Part shown: positions 1 to 7,642 of the stretch, in pieces | How positions within the stretch are numbered: position 1 is the stretch's first letter | Layout of the letters: every line of letters begins with the position of its first letter | Assembly (NCBI RefSeq): GCF_000805335.1 | Contig: NZ_KN708638.1 | Span: forward strand, 7,827,542-7,864,101 | Direction: 5' to 3' | DNA: 36,560 nucleotides | Origin: Streptomyces sp. CT34 | GTDB lineage: Bacteria; Actinomycetota; Actinomycetes; Streptomycetales; Streptomycetaceae | Made by a program: the position numbers and the translations under genes | Notes under the pieces: model-generated | The model's input: the letters and a program-made list of their open reading frames with translations, nothing else | Databases searched by the model: none | Told to the model about the DNA's origin: nothing

Positions 1-1
1 G

Positions 2-1042
2 GTGCCCGACGAGGCGGCCGCCGATCGGTTCGGCGGGCCCGGCCCGGACGTGGAGGTGCTGGTGCCGACGGCGGGGGACAGCGAAGCGGACTCCTCGTTC
101 TCCTCGTTCTCCCCGTCCTCCCCGTTCTCCTCGTTCTCCTCGTTCCTGGCGCGGCTGGAGTCCGTGCTGGCCCGGCGCGGAGGCGACGCCGACTTCGTGG
201 TCGTCGCCCTGCACGAGGGCGTCACGGGGAGGGAGGACCTGGTGCAGGCGGTGGCCGGACTGGTCGCGGACAGTCCCTCGACCGAACTGCTGGTGTTCAC
301 GCAGCACCACGACGCTCCGTTGGGCAGCGTGCGCGCGGACCAACTCCGTGCGCTGACCGTACAGTTGCGGGCCCTGGGTACGACCGCCTCAACTGTCGGG
401 TTCCAGGACGAGGCCGGTCTGCCTCCGTTGTGCGCACTGGTCGACGAACTGCACCGCAGGGGCGGCGTGGACGCGACAGCAACGCCCCTGGACTGGGACA
501 CGGTGATCAAGGCCGTGCCCGAACGCCTGCACGCGCAGCTGCAGTCGGTGCCCGCCGCCCGCGCCGCATGGGAGACCGCGCACGGCACCGGCACCCACGC
601 GCCCGACTCGTCGGACGAGCAGCTGCGCACCCGGCTCGCGGGGCGCAGCCGTGACGAGGCGGCGGCGTTGATCGCCGAGGTCATCTGCCGGGAGGCGGCC
701 GACGTGATCGGCTACGGGACGAGCCGCTCCCTCGGGGCGGACCAGCTCTTCACCGACCTGGGGCTCGGCTCCCTGATGGCGGTCGAACTGCGCAACCGCG
801 TGGCCGCGCGCACCGGTCTCGATATCCCCGTCTCCCTCTTCTACGACCAGCCCACCCCCATGGATGTGGCGGCCCGGCTGGCGGAGACGGCGGCTGCGGG
901 GGACGGGACCGCGCCGTCGACGGACCCGGCGCCGTACGCCGACGCGGGCGAAGCCACTGACGGGACCACCGCCGATACCACCACCGAAACCATCGAAACC
1001 ACCGAAACCATCGACCAGGACACCGACGAGGAGGAGTACTGA
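2..1042 (+). CDS. C-terminal end of a modular type I polyketide synthase (5' partial), with acyl carrier protein
   Basis: The reading frame is open through the left edge, so this is the tail of a larger protein. Visible residues 227-300 form an acyl carrier protein: the phosphopantetheine site is LGLGSLMAVELRNRV, with Ser at about residue 260. The preceding stretch (PLDWD...VPAARAAWE, about 163-195) resembles the linker that normally follows a ketoreductase. The part before it (about 52-160) has no intact NADPH-binding motif that I can see and may be a degenerate KR half. Residues 31-48 are a Ser/Phe-rich simple repeat, and the last 60 residues are Thr/Asp/Glu-rich. No thioesterase is fused, so release probably depends on the downstream genes. 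The stop overlaps the next ATG (TGATG), which indicates translational coupling. The ACP call is secure; the KR relic is inference. Confidence 0.85.
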   Translation: MPDEAAADRFGGPGPDVEVLVPTAGDSEADSSFSSFSPSSPFSSFSSFLARLESVLARRGGDADFVVVALHEGVTGREDLVQAVAGLVADSPSTELLVFTQHHDAPLGSVRADQLRALTVQLRALGTTASTVGFQDEAGLPPLCALVDELHRRGGVDATATPLDWDTVIKAVPERLHAQLQSVPAARAAWETAHGTGTHAPDSSDEQLRTRLAGRSRDEAAALIAEVICREAADVIGYGTSRSLGADQLFTDLGLGSLMAVELRNRVAARTGLDIPVSLFYDQPTPMDVAARLAETAAAGDGTAPSTDPAPYADAGEATDGTTADTTTETIETTETIDQDTDEEEY

Positions 1043-1884
1043 TGACTGGAGGAGTTGCGGCTCAGCCGGAACCCGCGGCGGAGCCATGGCTGAGACGATT
1101 CCACCCGGCGCCGTCGGCACGCGCCCGGCTGGTGTGCGCTCCGCACGCGGGCGGCGCGGCAACGGCATACCACGGCCTGTCGGAGCGGCTCGCCCCGGAC
1201 GTCGAGGTGCTGACGGTGCAGTATCCCGGCCGTCAGGACCGCCGGCGCGAGCCCTTTGCCGGCAGCATCGGCGAGATCGCGGACCGGCTGGCGGAGGTCC
1301 TCCCGGCCGCCGGGGCGGACGGTGTGCCGCTGGTCCTGTTCGGACACAGCATGGGGTCGGCCGTCGTCTTCGAGCTGGCACGCCGACTGCCGCCGGACGC
1401 CGTCACCGGGTTGATCGTGTCCGGACGCGGCGCCCCGTCGCACGCCATTGCCGAGCCCGTTCCGCTGCACGACGAGGCGGCGCTGCTCAAGGAGATGCGC
1501 CTGCTCAACGGGACCGACGCGGACGTCTTCGCGGACCAGGACCTGTTGCGCATGGTGCTGCCGGCGGTGCAGGCCGACTACCGCATCATCCAGGCCTACC
1601 GGGCCGAGGAGTCCGCCACGATCGACGCGCCGCTGACGGTCTTCAGCGGTGACGCCGACCCGCGGGTGAGCGTCGACGCAGCCGCTGCCTGGCAGCAGCA
1701 CTCCACCGGCCGGTTCCGCTCACGGGTCTTTCCCGGCGGGCACTTCTATCTGGACGACCTGTCCGTTTCCTTCGCCGAGCACGTCCGCGAGGCGATCGAA
1801 CAGTTCCTCGACGACCGGTTCCTCGACGACCCGGACACGGCCACGTACTCGTACTCGTACTCACGCAAAGGGGCTTCATCATGA
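1042..1884 (+). CDS. Stand-alone alpha/beta-hydrolase thioesterase (type II, GrsT/TEII-like)
   Basis: The 280-residue product has the type II thioesterase layout: an N-terminal CAPHAGG oxyanion strand (about 31-37), the nucleophile elbow GHSMGS (about 95-100), an Asp in GDADPRV and a His in PGGHFYLD near the end. Enzymes of this family hydrolyse mis-primed or stalled acyl groups from carrier proteins, and some act in chain release. Because the PKS tail upstream has no TE domain, either role is possible here. Its C-terminus carries a 13-bp direct repeat (FLDD twice) and a YSYSYS run, neither of which is typical of the family. The start is fixed by the TGATG junction with the PKS gene. The end overlaps the next gene by four bases, so the two are probably co-translated. 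Confidence 0.92.
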   Translation: MTGGVAAQPEPAAEPWLRRFHPAPSARARLVCAPHAGGAATAYHGLSERLAPDVEVLTVQYPGRQDRRREPFAGSIGEIADRLAEVLPAAGADGVPLVLFGHSMGSAVVFELARRLPPDAVTGLIVSGRGAPSHAIAEPVPLHDEAALLKEMRLLNGTDADVFADQDLLRMVLPAVQADYRIIQAYRAEESATIDAPLTVFSGDADPRVSVDAAAAWQQHSTGRFRSRVFPGGHFYLDDLSVSFAEHVREAIEQFLDDRFLDDPDTATYSYSYSRKGASS

Positions 1885-2699
1885 GCGACAGGTCGTCCCC
1901 CTGGACCCACCTCTGGGGCAGCGGGAAGGAAAGGGAAGTCGTCCTCGCCGTCGACTACCCGAAGACGGGGCGGCCGGAGGCGGGCTTTCCCGACCTGGCG
2001 GCCCACCTGCCCGACGACATCGAGCTGTGGGAGACCGCTCCGGTCTCGGTGGCCGGCACCGGGGGAGAACTGAGCGGCTCGGACTGGGTGGACCACTGGC
2101 TCCAAGGAGTCGTGGCCAACGACTGGACCGTCCAGGCCGTCATGGGGTTCTGCGCCTCCAGCCCCTACGCATCCACCCTGCGCGACCGGATAGCCGACAC
2201 CCGGGGCAGCGCGCCCAAGCTGGTGCTGTTCGATCCCGACGTACCCCAAGAGTTCTATCTCGCCTGGCAGTTCACCCGGGTCATCGAGGGGTACTTGCCC
2301 GAGCTGACCCCGCAGGAGATCGCCGCCGCCAAGGAGACCGCCGAGCGGGTGCGCGACGCGCACGACACGATGTCGGGGCTGGCCCGGGCGCTCCTCGACA
2401 TCGGCCGTCCCCTGATCGAGCTCAACTGCGGCCGAAGCGGACTGGACGCCGCCCGCACCCAGGAGCTGTTCGACGCCTTCCGCACCTACGTCTCCTACCA
2501 GGTCGGCGCCAACGCGGTGGCCGTCGCGGACGCCGAGGCGTTGCTCGCGAGCTGGTCGACCGCCACGGCCGTCTCCTCGTCCACCCCGGGCGACGGCGCC
2601 AAGGCCGCGGCCGAGGAGCTCTCGTTCCCCTCGACCACCCACGCCGACCTGCTGCGCAGCCGCGAGGTGGCCGAGGCCGTCACCGGACTCCTGCGATGA
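1881..2699 (+). CDS. Thioesterase-like alpha/beta hydrolase with probable Cys nucleophile, biosynthetic cluster protein
   Basis: The 272-residue product lies between a thioesterase and an adenylation-carrier gene and overlaps both by four bases (ATGA), so it is part of the same operon. I do not recognise a named family. The sequence QAVMGFCASSPYAS (Cys at about 91) sits where a thioesterase nucleophile elbow would be, with Cys replacing Ser. KLVLFDPD (about 113-120) could supply the acid, and a late STTHADLLRS could supply the histidine; that order matches the NRPS/PKS TE fold. No signal peptide or membrane segment is visible. If the reading is right, it could be a Cys-type TE or acyltransferase that transfers the chain between carriers. 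The catalytic assignment is inference from motif order only. Confidence 0.7.
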   Translation: MSDRSSPWTHLWGSGKEREVVLAVDYPKTGRPEAGFPDLAAHLPDDIELWETAPVSVAGTGGELSGSDWVDHWLQGVVANDWTVQAVMGFCASSPYASTLRDRIADTRGSAPKLVLFDPDVPQEFYLAWQFTRVIEGYLPELTPQEIAAAKETAERVRDAHDTMSGLARALLDIGRPLIELNCGRSGLDAARTQELFDAFRTYVSYQVGANAVAVADAEALLASWSTATAVSSSTPGDGAKAAAEELSFPSTTHADLLRSREVAEAVTGLLR

Positions 2700-4462
2700 G
2701 TGCCCCGCTGCTGCCGGAGCTGCTCGACGACCGGGCGCGGCACGGTCCGGACGAGCTCGCCGTCGTCGGCCCCGACCGCTCCCTCACGTTCGCCGCCCTG
2801 CGGGAGGAGGTGGCGGCCGTCGCCCGCGGACTGCAGGCCAGGGGAGTGCGGCGCGGCGACCTGGTAGCCGTACTGCTGCCCCGCACGGCCGATGTCGTGG
2901 TGTCGGTCTTCGGCATCCTCGCGGCCGGTGCCGCGGTCGTCCCGGTCGACGCGAGCTACCCGCCGGACCGCATCGCCACCATGATCGCCGACGCCGACCC
3001 GGCGGCGATCCTCGCCGACACCTCCCTGCCCGTCCTGCCCGCGCTGCACCCCTCCCGGCTCTGCAGCCCGGCGGACATGCGGATGTCGTCCGGTGAACGG
3101 CCGACACCGCCGCACCCCTCCGACCTGGCCTACGTGCTCTACACCTCGGGGTCCACGGGCAAACCCAAGGGCATCATGATCGAGCACCGCTCGATCGCCA
3201 ACCTCTACGCCTCCCACCGGGACCGGATGTTCGCACCGGCGACCGCCCTGGTCGGCGCGGAGCGGCTGCGGGTGGCCCACGTGGCCGCGTTCTCGTTCGA
3301 CGCGTCCTGGGACCCCCTGTTGTGGATGCTCGCCGGGCACACCCTGCACATCGTCGACGAACCGACGCGCCGGGACCCCGTCGCGCTGACCGCCTATCTG
3401 CGCGAGCATCGGATCGACTTCCTGGAGACGACACCGAGTTACGCGGAACAGCTCACGGCCGCAGGCGCCTTCCGCCCCGGAGAGGGACATGTGCCGCGCG
3501 TGCTCGCGGTCGGCGGCGAGGCGGTCGGCAGGCGATTGTGGGAGGAGTTCCACACCCGCCGGGACATGCTGGTGTTCAACCTGTACGGCCCGAGCGAGGC
3601 GACCGTGGACGCCGTCATGGCCACCTTCGACGAGGCACCCGACCCCGTCATCGGCACGCCGGTCGCCGGGGTCACCGCGTACGTCGTCACCCCCGAGGGG
3701 ACCATCGCCGCTCCCGGCGAACCCGGTGAACTCTGCCTGGGCGGGGCGGGGGTGGGCCGCGGCTATCTGGGGCTGCCCGATCTGACCCGCGAACGGTTCG
3801 TGCCCGATCCGTTCGCGGGCGGGGAGCGACGGATGTACCGCACCGGGGACATCGCCGTCCTCGGCGCCGACGGCCGGCTGCGCTACCTCGACCGCGCCGA
3901 CCAGCAGGTCAAGGTACGGGGCTACCGAGTCGAGCTGGGTGAGATCGAGGCGGTCGCGGCGCGCGATGCCGCCGTGGCCCGGGCGGTGGCGAGCGTGCAC
4001 CGGGAGACGTTCGACGGTACGCCGTTGCTGCGCTGCCACGTCGTCCCAACGCCCGGTGCCCGGCCTGACCTCCAGGCGGTCCGCGATCGTCTGTCCAGGG
4101 CACTCCCCGCCTACATGATCCCCACCGAACTGGACGTGATCGACGAGGTGCCACTGACCCCGAACGGCAAACTGGACCGGGCCCGCCTGGCAGCCCTGCC
4201 ACTCTCCACGCTCGCCGCGGCGGACCCCGTATCCGGGAACGACGAAACGGCCGAACTCTCCGCCCAGGAGCGGCTGTCGCGCATTGCGGCCGGCCTCCTG
4301 GGTCGGCCCGTGGCCGAAGACCAGGACCTCTTCCAGGCGGGCGGCGACAGCATGACGGCCGCGCGCCTGGTGGGCGCGGCGCGATCGTACGGCTTCGAGG
4401 TGAGTCTCGAGGCCGTCTTCGAGTGCCGCACGGTGAAGGCGCTGGCGGAGCGCGTGGGCTGA
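2696..4462 (+). CDS. Free-standing NRPS adenylation-peptidyl carrier protein didomain
   Basis: The 588-residue protein contains a complete adenylation domain with the usual core motifs: YVLYTSGSTGKPKG (A3, about 142-155), FDASWDP (A4), NLYGPSEAT (A5), YRTGD (A7), RGYRVELGEIE (A8) and NGKLDR (A10). It ends in a carrier protein with GGDSM, whose Ser accepts phosphopantetheine. It would activate one amino acid as an adenylate and load it onto its own carrier. The Asp that opens the specificity pocket (FDAS) is present, which fits an alpha-amino acid; I cannot name the substrate. There is no condensation domain, so the aminoacyl unit must be passed to a partner in trans. The start overlaps the previous stop (ATGA). 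It is the last gene of the biosynthetic locus on this strand. Confidence 0.93.
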   Translation: MSAPLLPELLDDRARHGPDELAVVGPDRSLTFAALREEVAAVARGLQARGVRRGDLVAVLLPRTADVVVSVFGILAAGAAVVPVDASYPPDRIATMIADADPAAILADTSLPVLPALHPSRLCSPADMRMSSGERPTPPHPSDLAYVLYTSGSTGKPKGIMIEHRSIANLYASHRDRMFAPATALVGAERLRVAHVAAFSFDASWDPLLWMLAGHTLHIVDEPTRRDPVALTAYLREHRIDFLETTPSYAEQLTAAGAFRPGEGHVPRVLAVGGEAVGRRLWEEFHTRRDMLVFNLYGPSEATVDAVMATFDEAPDPVIGTPVAGVTAYVVTPEGTIAAPGEPGELCLGGAGVGRGYLGLPDLTRERFVPDPFAGGERRMYRTGDIAVLGADGRLRYLDRADQQVKVRGYRVELGEIEAVAARDAAVARAVASVHRETFDGTPLLRCHVVPTPGARPDLQAVRDRLSRALPAYMIPTELDVIDEVPLTPNGKLDRARLAALPLSTLAAADPVSGNDETAELSAQERLSRIAAGLLGRPVAEDQDLFQAGGDSMTAARLVGAARSYGFEVSLEAVFECRTVKALAERVG

Positions 4463-4478
4463 AGCGTGACGTCCATCG

Positions 4479-4690
4479 TTGCCGATGATCGCCGCCGTGC
4501 GATTGCGTCAGGGCAAGTCCGCCGACGCCCGCGGCGCCGAAGAGTTCGCCGCCGAGACCCCGGCCACCGCGAAGGAGGCCGGCTGCACGGGAAGGTGGAT
4601 CGTGCGCGCGGACAGCCAGTTCTACAACGCCGGCGTGGCCGCCGCCTGCCGCCGGGCCAGGGCCCATTTCTCGATCACGACCGGCATGAA
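4479..4690 (+). pseudogene. IS1380-type transposase remnant
   Basis: An open stretch of about 70 codons reads AVRLRQGKSADARGAEEF, then a segment with GRWIVRADSQFY and ARAHFSITTGM. In my reading this matches the internal catalytic region of IS1380-family transposases, where VRADSxFY carries a conserved Asp. The N-terminal domain and everything after TTGM are missing, so it is non-functional. It sits exactly between the last biosynthetic gene and a truncated mug gene on the other strand, and its right end meets the point where mug homology stops. The family call is from memory of the motif. Confidence 0.6.
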
Positions 4691-4780
4691 GCCGCAGAAG
4701 AGCACCCGCAGACCGCTCGCGGCCACGTCCGGGACGAGGCGGTCGCGAGCGGCCTCCAGTTCTTCGGGGGTGAAGCGCAC
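4691..4780 (-). pseudogene. mug: Truncated mug (mismatch-specific uracil/thymine-DNA glycosylase), first ~30 codons only
   Basis: Reading leftward from a GTG at 4780, the frame gives RFTPEELEAARDR, then VPDVAASGLRVLFCG, the characteristic N-terminus of the Mug/TDG uracil glycosylase family. In the intact family LFCG is followed by the catalytic INPG motif. Here homology stops after FCG and the frame runs into the transposase remnant. The gene is therefore cut to about 30 of roughly 180 codons and cannot encode an active enzyme. It starts 14 bases after the purB stop on the same strand, suggesting a former purB-mug pair. Confidence 0.65.
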
Positions 4781-4794
4781 GGCAGCGGCCAGGG

Positions 4795-6237
4795 TCAGAG
4801 GATCGCGCCCGGGGCGTAGGCGGCGGCCTCGGGGTGCCGCTTGGCGATCTCCTCGATCCGCGCGACGACGGCCGCCACCTGGTCGCCGGCCGCCCCGGTG
4901 AAGGACAGCTTGTCCGCCATCAGCGCGTCCAACTCCGCCTTGTCCAGCGGGATGCGGGTGTCCGCCGCCAGCTTGTCCAGCAGCTCGTTGCGCTCCGCGC
5001 CCTGCTCGCGCATGGCCAGCGCCGAGGCGACCGCGTTCTCCTTGATCGCCTCGTGCGCCTCCTCGCGGCCGACACCGGCGCGTACGGCACCCATCAGCAC
5101 CTTGGTCGTGGCGAGGAAGGGGAGGTAGCGGTCCAGTTCGCGGGCGACGACGGCGGGGAAGGCGCCGAACTCGTCGAGCACGGTCAGGAAGGTCTCCAGC
5201 AGACCGTCCAGCGCGAAGAAGGAGTCGGGGAGCGCGACCCGGCGGACCACGGAGCAGGACACATCGCCCTCGTTCCACTGGTCGCCGGAGAGCTCGCCGG
5301 CCATCGAAGCGTAGCCGCGCAGGATCACCATCAGCCCGTTGACGCGCTCGCAGGAGCGGGTGTTCATCTTGTGCGGCATCGCCGAGGAGCCGACCTGGCC
5401 GGGCTTGAAGCCCTCGGTCACCAGCTCGTGCCCGGCCATCAGCCGGATCGTCTTGGCCAGCGAGGACGGGGCGGCGGCCAGCTGCACCAGCGAGGTGACC
5501 ACCTCGTAGTCCAGCGAGCGCGGGTAGACCTGGCCGACGGAGGTGAACGCCCGGCCGAAGCCGAGGTGGGCGGCGATCCGCTGCTCCAGGTCGGCGAGCT
5601 TGCCGGCGTCACCGCCGAGCAGATCGAGCATGTCCTGGGCGGTGCCGACCGGGCCCTTGATGCCGCGCAGCGGGTAGCGGGAGAGCAGCTCCTCCAGCCG
5701 CGCATAGCCGACCAGCAGTTCGTCGGCGGCGGTCGCGAAGCGCTTGCCGAGCGTGGTGGCCTGCGCGGCGACGTTGTGCGAGCGGCCCGCCATGACCAGC
5801 TCGGAGTACTGGGCGGCCAGCGAGCCGAGCCGCGCCAGCACGGCGACCGTACGGTCCCGCATCAGCTCCAGCGACAGCCGCACCTGGAGCTGCTCGACGT
5901 TCTCGGTCAGGTCGCGGGAGGTCATGCCCTTGTGGACCTGCTCGTGGCCGGCCAGCGCGTTGAACTCCTCGATCCGCGCCTTGACGTCGTGCCGGGTGAC
6001 CTTCTCGCGCTCGGCGATCGAGGCCAGGTCGACGGTGTCCAGGACCCGCTCGTAATCGGCGAGCGCCTGCTCGGGAACCTCCACCCCCAGGTCCTTCTGG
6101 GCACGCAGCACCGCGAGCCACAGCTTCCGTTCCAGCTTGACCTTGTACTCGGGGGACCACAGCACGGCCAGCTCCGCGGAGGCGTAGCGGCCGGCCAGGA
6201 CATTGGGGATGCGAGGCTTCGCAGACACAGCAGTCAC
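4795..6237 (-). CDS. purB: Adenylosuccinate lyase
   Basis: The 480-residue protein of the fumarase/aspartase superfamily carries the signature GSSAMPHKMN (about 290-299), the catalytic-base loop, and the family motifs TSRDLTENV and AGRSHNVAAQ. It cleaves succinylaminoimidazole carboxamide ribotide to AICAR, and adenylosuccinate to AMP, releasing fumarate in both purine steps. The length is normal for the actinobacterial form. The chosen GTG start (6235-6237) has no convincing ribosome-binding site. A TAGACT hexamer lies about 9 bases upstream, so a leaderless transcript is possible; an alternative GTG lies three codons in. The downstream neighbour on the same strand is the truncated mug. Confidence 0.97.
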   Translation of the reverse strand: MTAVSAKPRIPNVLAGRYASAELAVLWSPEYKVKLERKLWLAVLRAQKDLGVEVPEQALADYERVLDTVDLASIAEREKVTRHDVKARIEEFNALAGHEQVHKGMTSRDLTENVEQLQVRLSLELMRDRTVAVLARLGSLAAQYSELVMAGRSHNVAAQATTLGKRFATAADELLVGYARLEELLSRYPLRGIKGPVGTAQDMLDLLGGDAGKLADLEQRIAAHLGFGRAFTSVGQVYPRSLDYEVVTSLVQLAAAPSSLAKTIRLMAGHELVTEGFKPGQVGSSAMPHKMNTRSCERVNGLMVILRGYASMAGELSGDQWNEGDVSCSVVRRVALPDSFFALDGLLETFLTVLDEFGAFPAVVARELDRYLPFLATTKVLMGAVRAGVGREEAHEAIKENAVASALAMREQGAERNELLDKLAADTRIPLDKAELDALMADKLSFTGAAGDQVAAVVARIEEIAKRHPEAAAYAPGAIL

Positions 6238-6344
6238 GTGGCCAGAGTCTACTGGCGGTTTGCGCAGGCCAGCGCGCCGCCCCGGCCTGTGCGTTCCTCC
6301 AACGGGCAGCGGGCGCGCCGTCGGGTGCGCTCCGGCGCCCGCCG

Positions 6345-6509
6345 TCAGTCCTCGTCGTCCTCCGCCCGTCGCTCGCCCTCCGCCTGGGACGGCTGGGTGC
6401 GCATCGTCTCCGGGTGCCGCAGCTGCCGCTGCTGGCCCGGATCCATGTCCTCTTCCAGCCGCTCGCCCTCGGCCTGCGACGGGGTCGTGTACTCGTCGTA
6501 CTCGCTCAT
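6345..6509 (-). CDS. Small acidic disordered protein (54 aa)
   Basis: ATG at 6507-6509 is preceded by GGAGG at good spacing and opens a 55-codon frame ending in TGA. The product is almost entirely charged or polar (many Glu, Asp, Gln, Arg), has no hydrophobic core, and contains the octapeptide PSQAEGER twice (about residues 10-17 and 41-48). It is probably intrinsically disordered. I do not recognise a function. Short acidic proteins of this style are common conserved hypotheticals in streptomycetes. It lies between purB and an SGNH hydrolase, all on the minus strand, with its own AT-richer promoter region upstream. Confidence 0.6.
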   Translation of the reverse strand: MSEYDEYTTPSQAEGERLEEDMDPGQQRQLRHPETMRTQPSQAEGERRAEDDED

Positions 6510-6532
6510 GGCCGCCTCCGTACGATCAAGAC

Positions 6533-6546
6533 ATATCGAGAGATAT
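6533..6546. promoter_or_regulatory. Inverted repeat ATATC-gaga-GATAT in promoter region of the small acidic gene
   Basis: Perfect 5-bp arms flank a 4-base centre, within a locally AT-rich stretch 24-37 bases upstream of the small-protein start. On the minus strand the same region shows CGATAT twice (period 11). The size and position suit a repressor operator. The cognate regulator is unknown. Confidence 0.35.
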
Positions 6547-6666
6547 CGGGAAGTATCAAGGAGTATGCCGACAAGTTGAGCGTAACGCCTGGACAGGCCG
6601 GCGACCCGGGCCGCTCGCCGGAGTCCGGCGGGGCGGCGGGGGAGCGGCGGTCGGGGCGTTCGTGGA

Positions 6667-7542
6667 CTACGCCTCCACCTCGCGCCAGTCCGTCACCGGT
6701 CCGGGGTGTGTGTGGTCGGCGGGGGTTATCCAGAAGGCCCTGCCCCGGTCGGCGCTGAACTGGGCGCCGGTGCGGCCGTCCCCGGACGACCGCCCGGTGA
6801 GCCGGCGGCCGATCCACGGCACCAGGTGCTCGCGGGCGAACCGGAGATCCGCGGAGCGGCGGGCGGCCCAGCCGGGCGGCGCGGCGGCCGGCAGCGGGGC
6901 GTCCCAGTCCGACTCGGCGGGCAGGCCGAGCCGCTGCCAGACGGCCTCGGCCACCCGGCGGTGGCCCTCGGCGTTGAGGTGCAGCCGGTCGTCGGCCCAC
7001 AGCCGGGGGTCGGCCAGGGCCCGCGACGCGTAGAGGTCGACGACCAGGGCGTCGTGCCGGGCGGCCAACTCGTCGAGGTGGGCGAAGAGCTGCTCCATGC
7101 GCGGACGGAAGCGTTCCAGTACCGGACCGCGCCGGCCGGGGCTGCGCATGAGGACCAGCTGTCCGCCGCCGCGCGCCAACAGGCCGGCGGCGGTGGTGAG
7201 GTGCGCGCAGACCTGGTCGACGTCGCACTTGGGCCGCAGCACGTCGTTGAGGCCGCCGACCAGGGTCACCAGGTCGGCGCCCATCGACGCGGCCGGCCCG
7301 CACTGGTCGTCGAGGATCTGCCCGATGAGCTTGCCGCGCACCGCGAGATTGGCGTACCGGAAACCGGGCGAGCGAAGCGAGGTGGGGGTGCCCCCGGCCG
7401 AAGGCTGGGGGAGCGTCGCGAGCCGGGCGGCGAGCAGATCCGCCCAGCCCCGGTAGGAGCCGTCGGGGAGCCCGTCCGACATGCCTTCGGTGAAGCTGTC
7501 GCCGACCGCGACGAAACTGGTGTATCGGGCATTCATCTCCAT
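6667..7542 (-). CDS. SGNH/GDSL-family hydrolase (lipase/esterase)
   Basis: The 291-residue protein has the SGNH blocks: GDSFTEG (block I, nucleophile Ser at about 16), the Gly block near NLAVRGK, GGLNDV (block III Asn) and DRLHLNAEGH (block V Asp/His). No signal peptide is obvious, so it is probably cytoplasmic. It would hydrolyse an ester whose identity cannot be read from sequence. Residues about 42-58 (LPQPSAGGTPTSLRSPG) are encoded by a hairpin-forming repeat inserted in frame between blocks I and II, as described separately. The C-terminal 70 residues extend beyond the catalytic fold. The start is ATG at 7542; an in-frame ATG two codons later (MNARYTS) is equally plausible. The TetR gene is divergent, about 100 bp away. 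Confidence 0.88.
   Translation of the reverse strand: MEMNARYTSFVAVGDSFTEGMSDGLPDGSYRGWADLLAARLATLPQPSAGGTPTSLRSPGFRYANLAVRGKLIGQILDDQCGPAASMGADLVTLVGGLNDVLRPKCDVDQVCAHLTTAAGLLARGGGQLVLMRSPGRRGPVLERFRPRMEQLFAHLDELAARHDALVVDLYASRALADPRLWADDRLHLNAEGHRRVAEAVWQRLGLPAESDWDAPLPAAAPPGWAARRSADLRFAREHLVPWIGRRLTGRSSGDGRTGAQFSADRGRAFWITPADHTHPGPVTDWREVEA
7367..7416. repeat. Hairpin-forming dispersed repeat inserted in frame in the SGNH hydrolase gene
   Basis: The segment contains GGGGGTGCCCCC followed by a 9-bp stem, CCCCCGGCC-gaa-GGCTGGGGG (7391-7411, one G-T wobble), with GCGAGCGAAGCGAG alongside. I recognise this as a short repeat that recurs, mostly between genes, in many Streptomyces genomes; that recollection is unverified here. 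Here it lies inside a coding frame and keeps it open. Confidence 0.5.
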
Positions 7543-7642
7543 GGCGCGCTGATCCTATCCCGCGGTGTACGGTCGGGTGGCGGCAGGACCGCGGGACAAC
7601 ACAAGGCAGCCGGCGGTGGCGAAAGGCAGAGGTACGGGTGCG

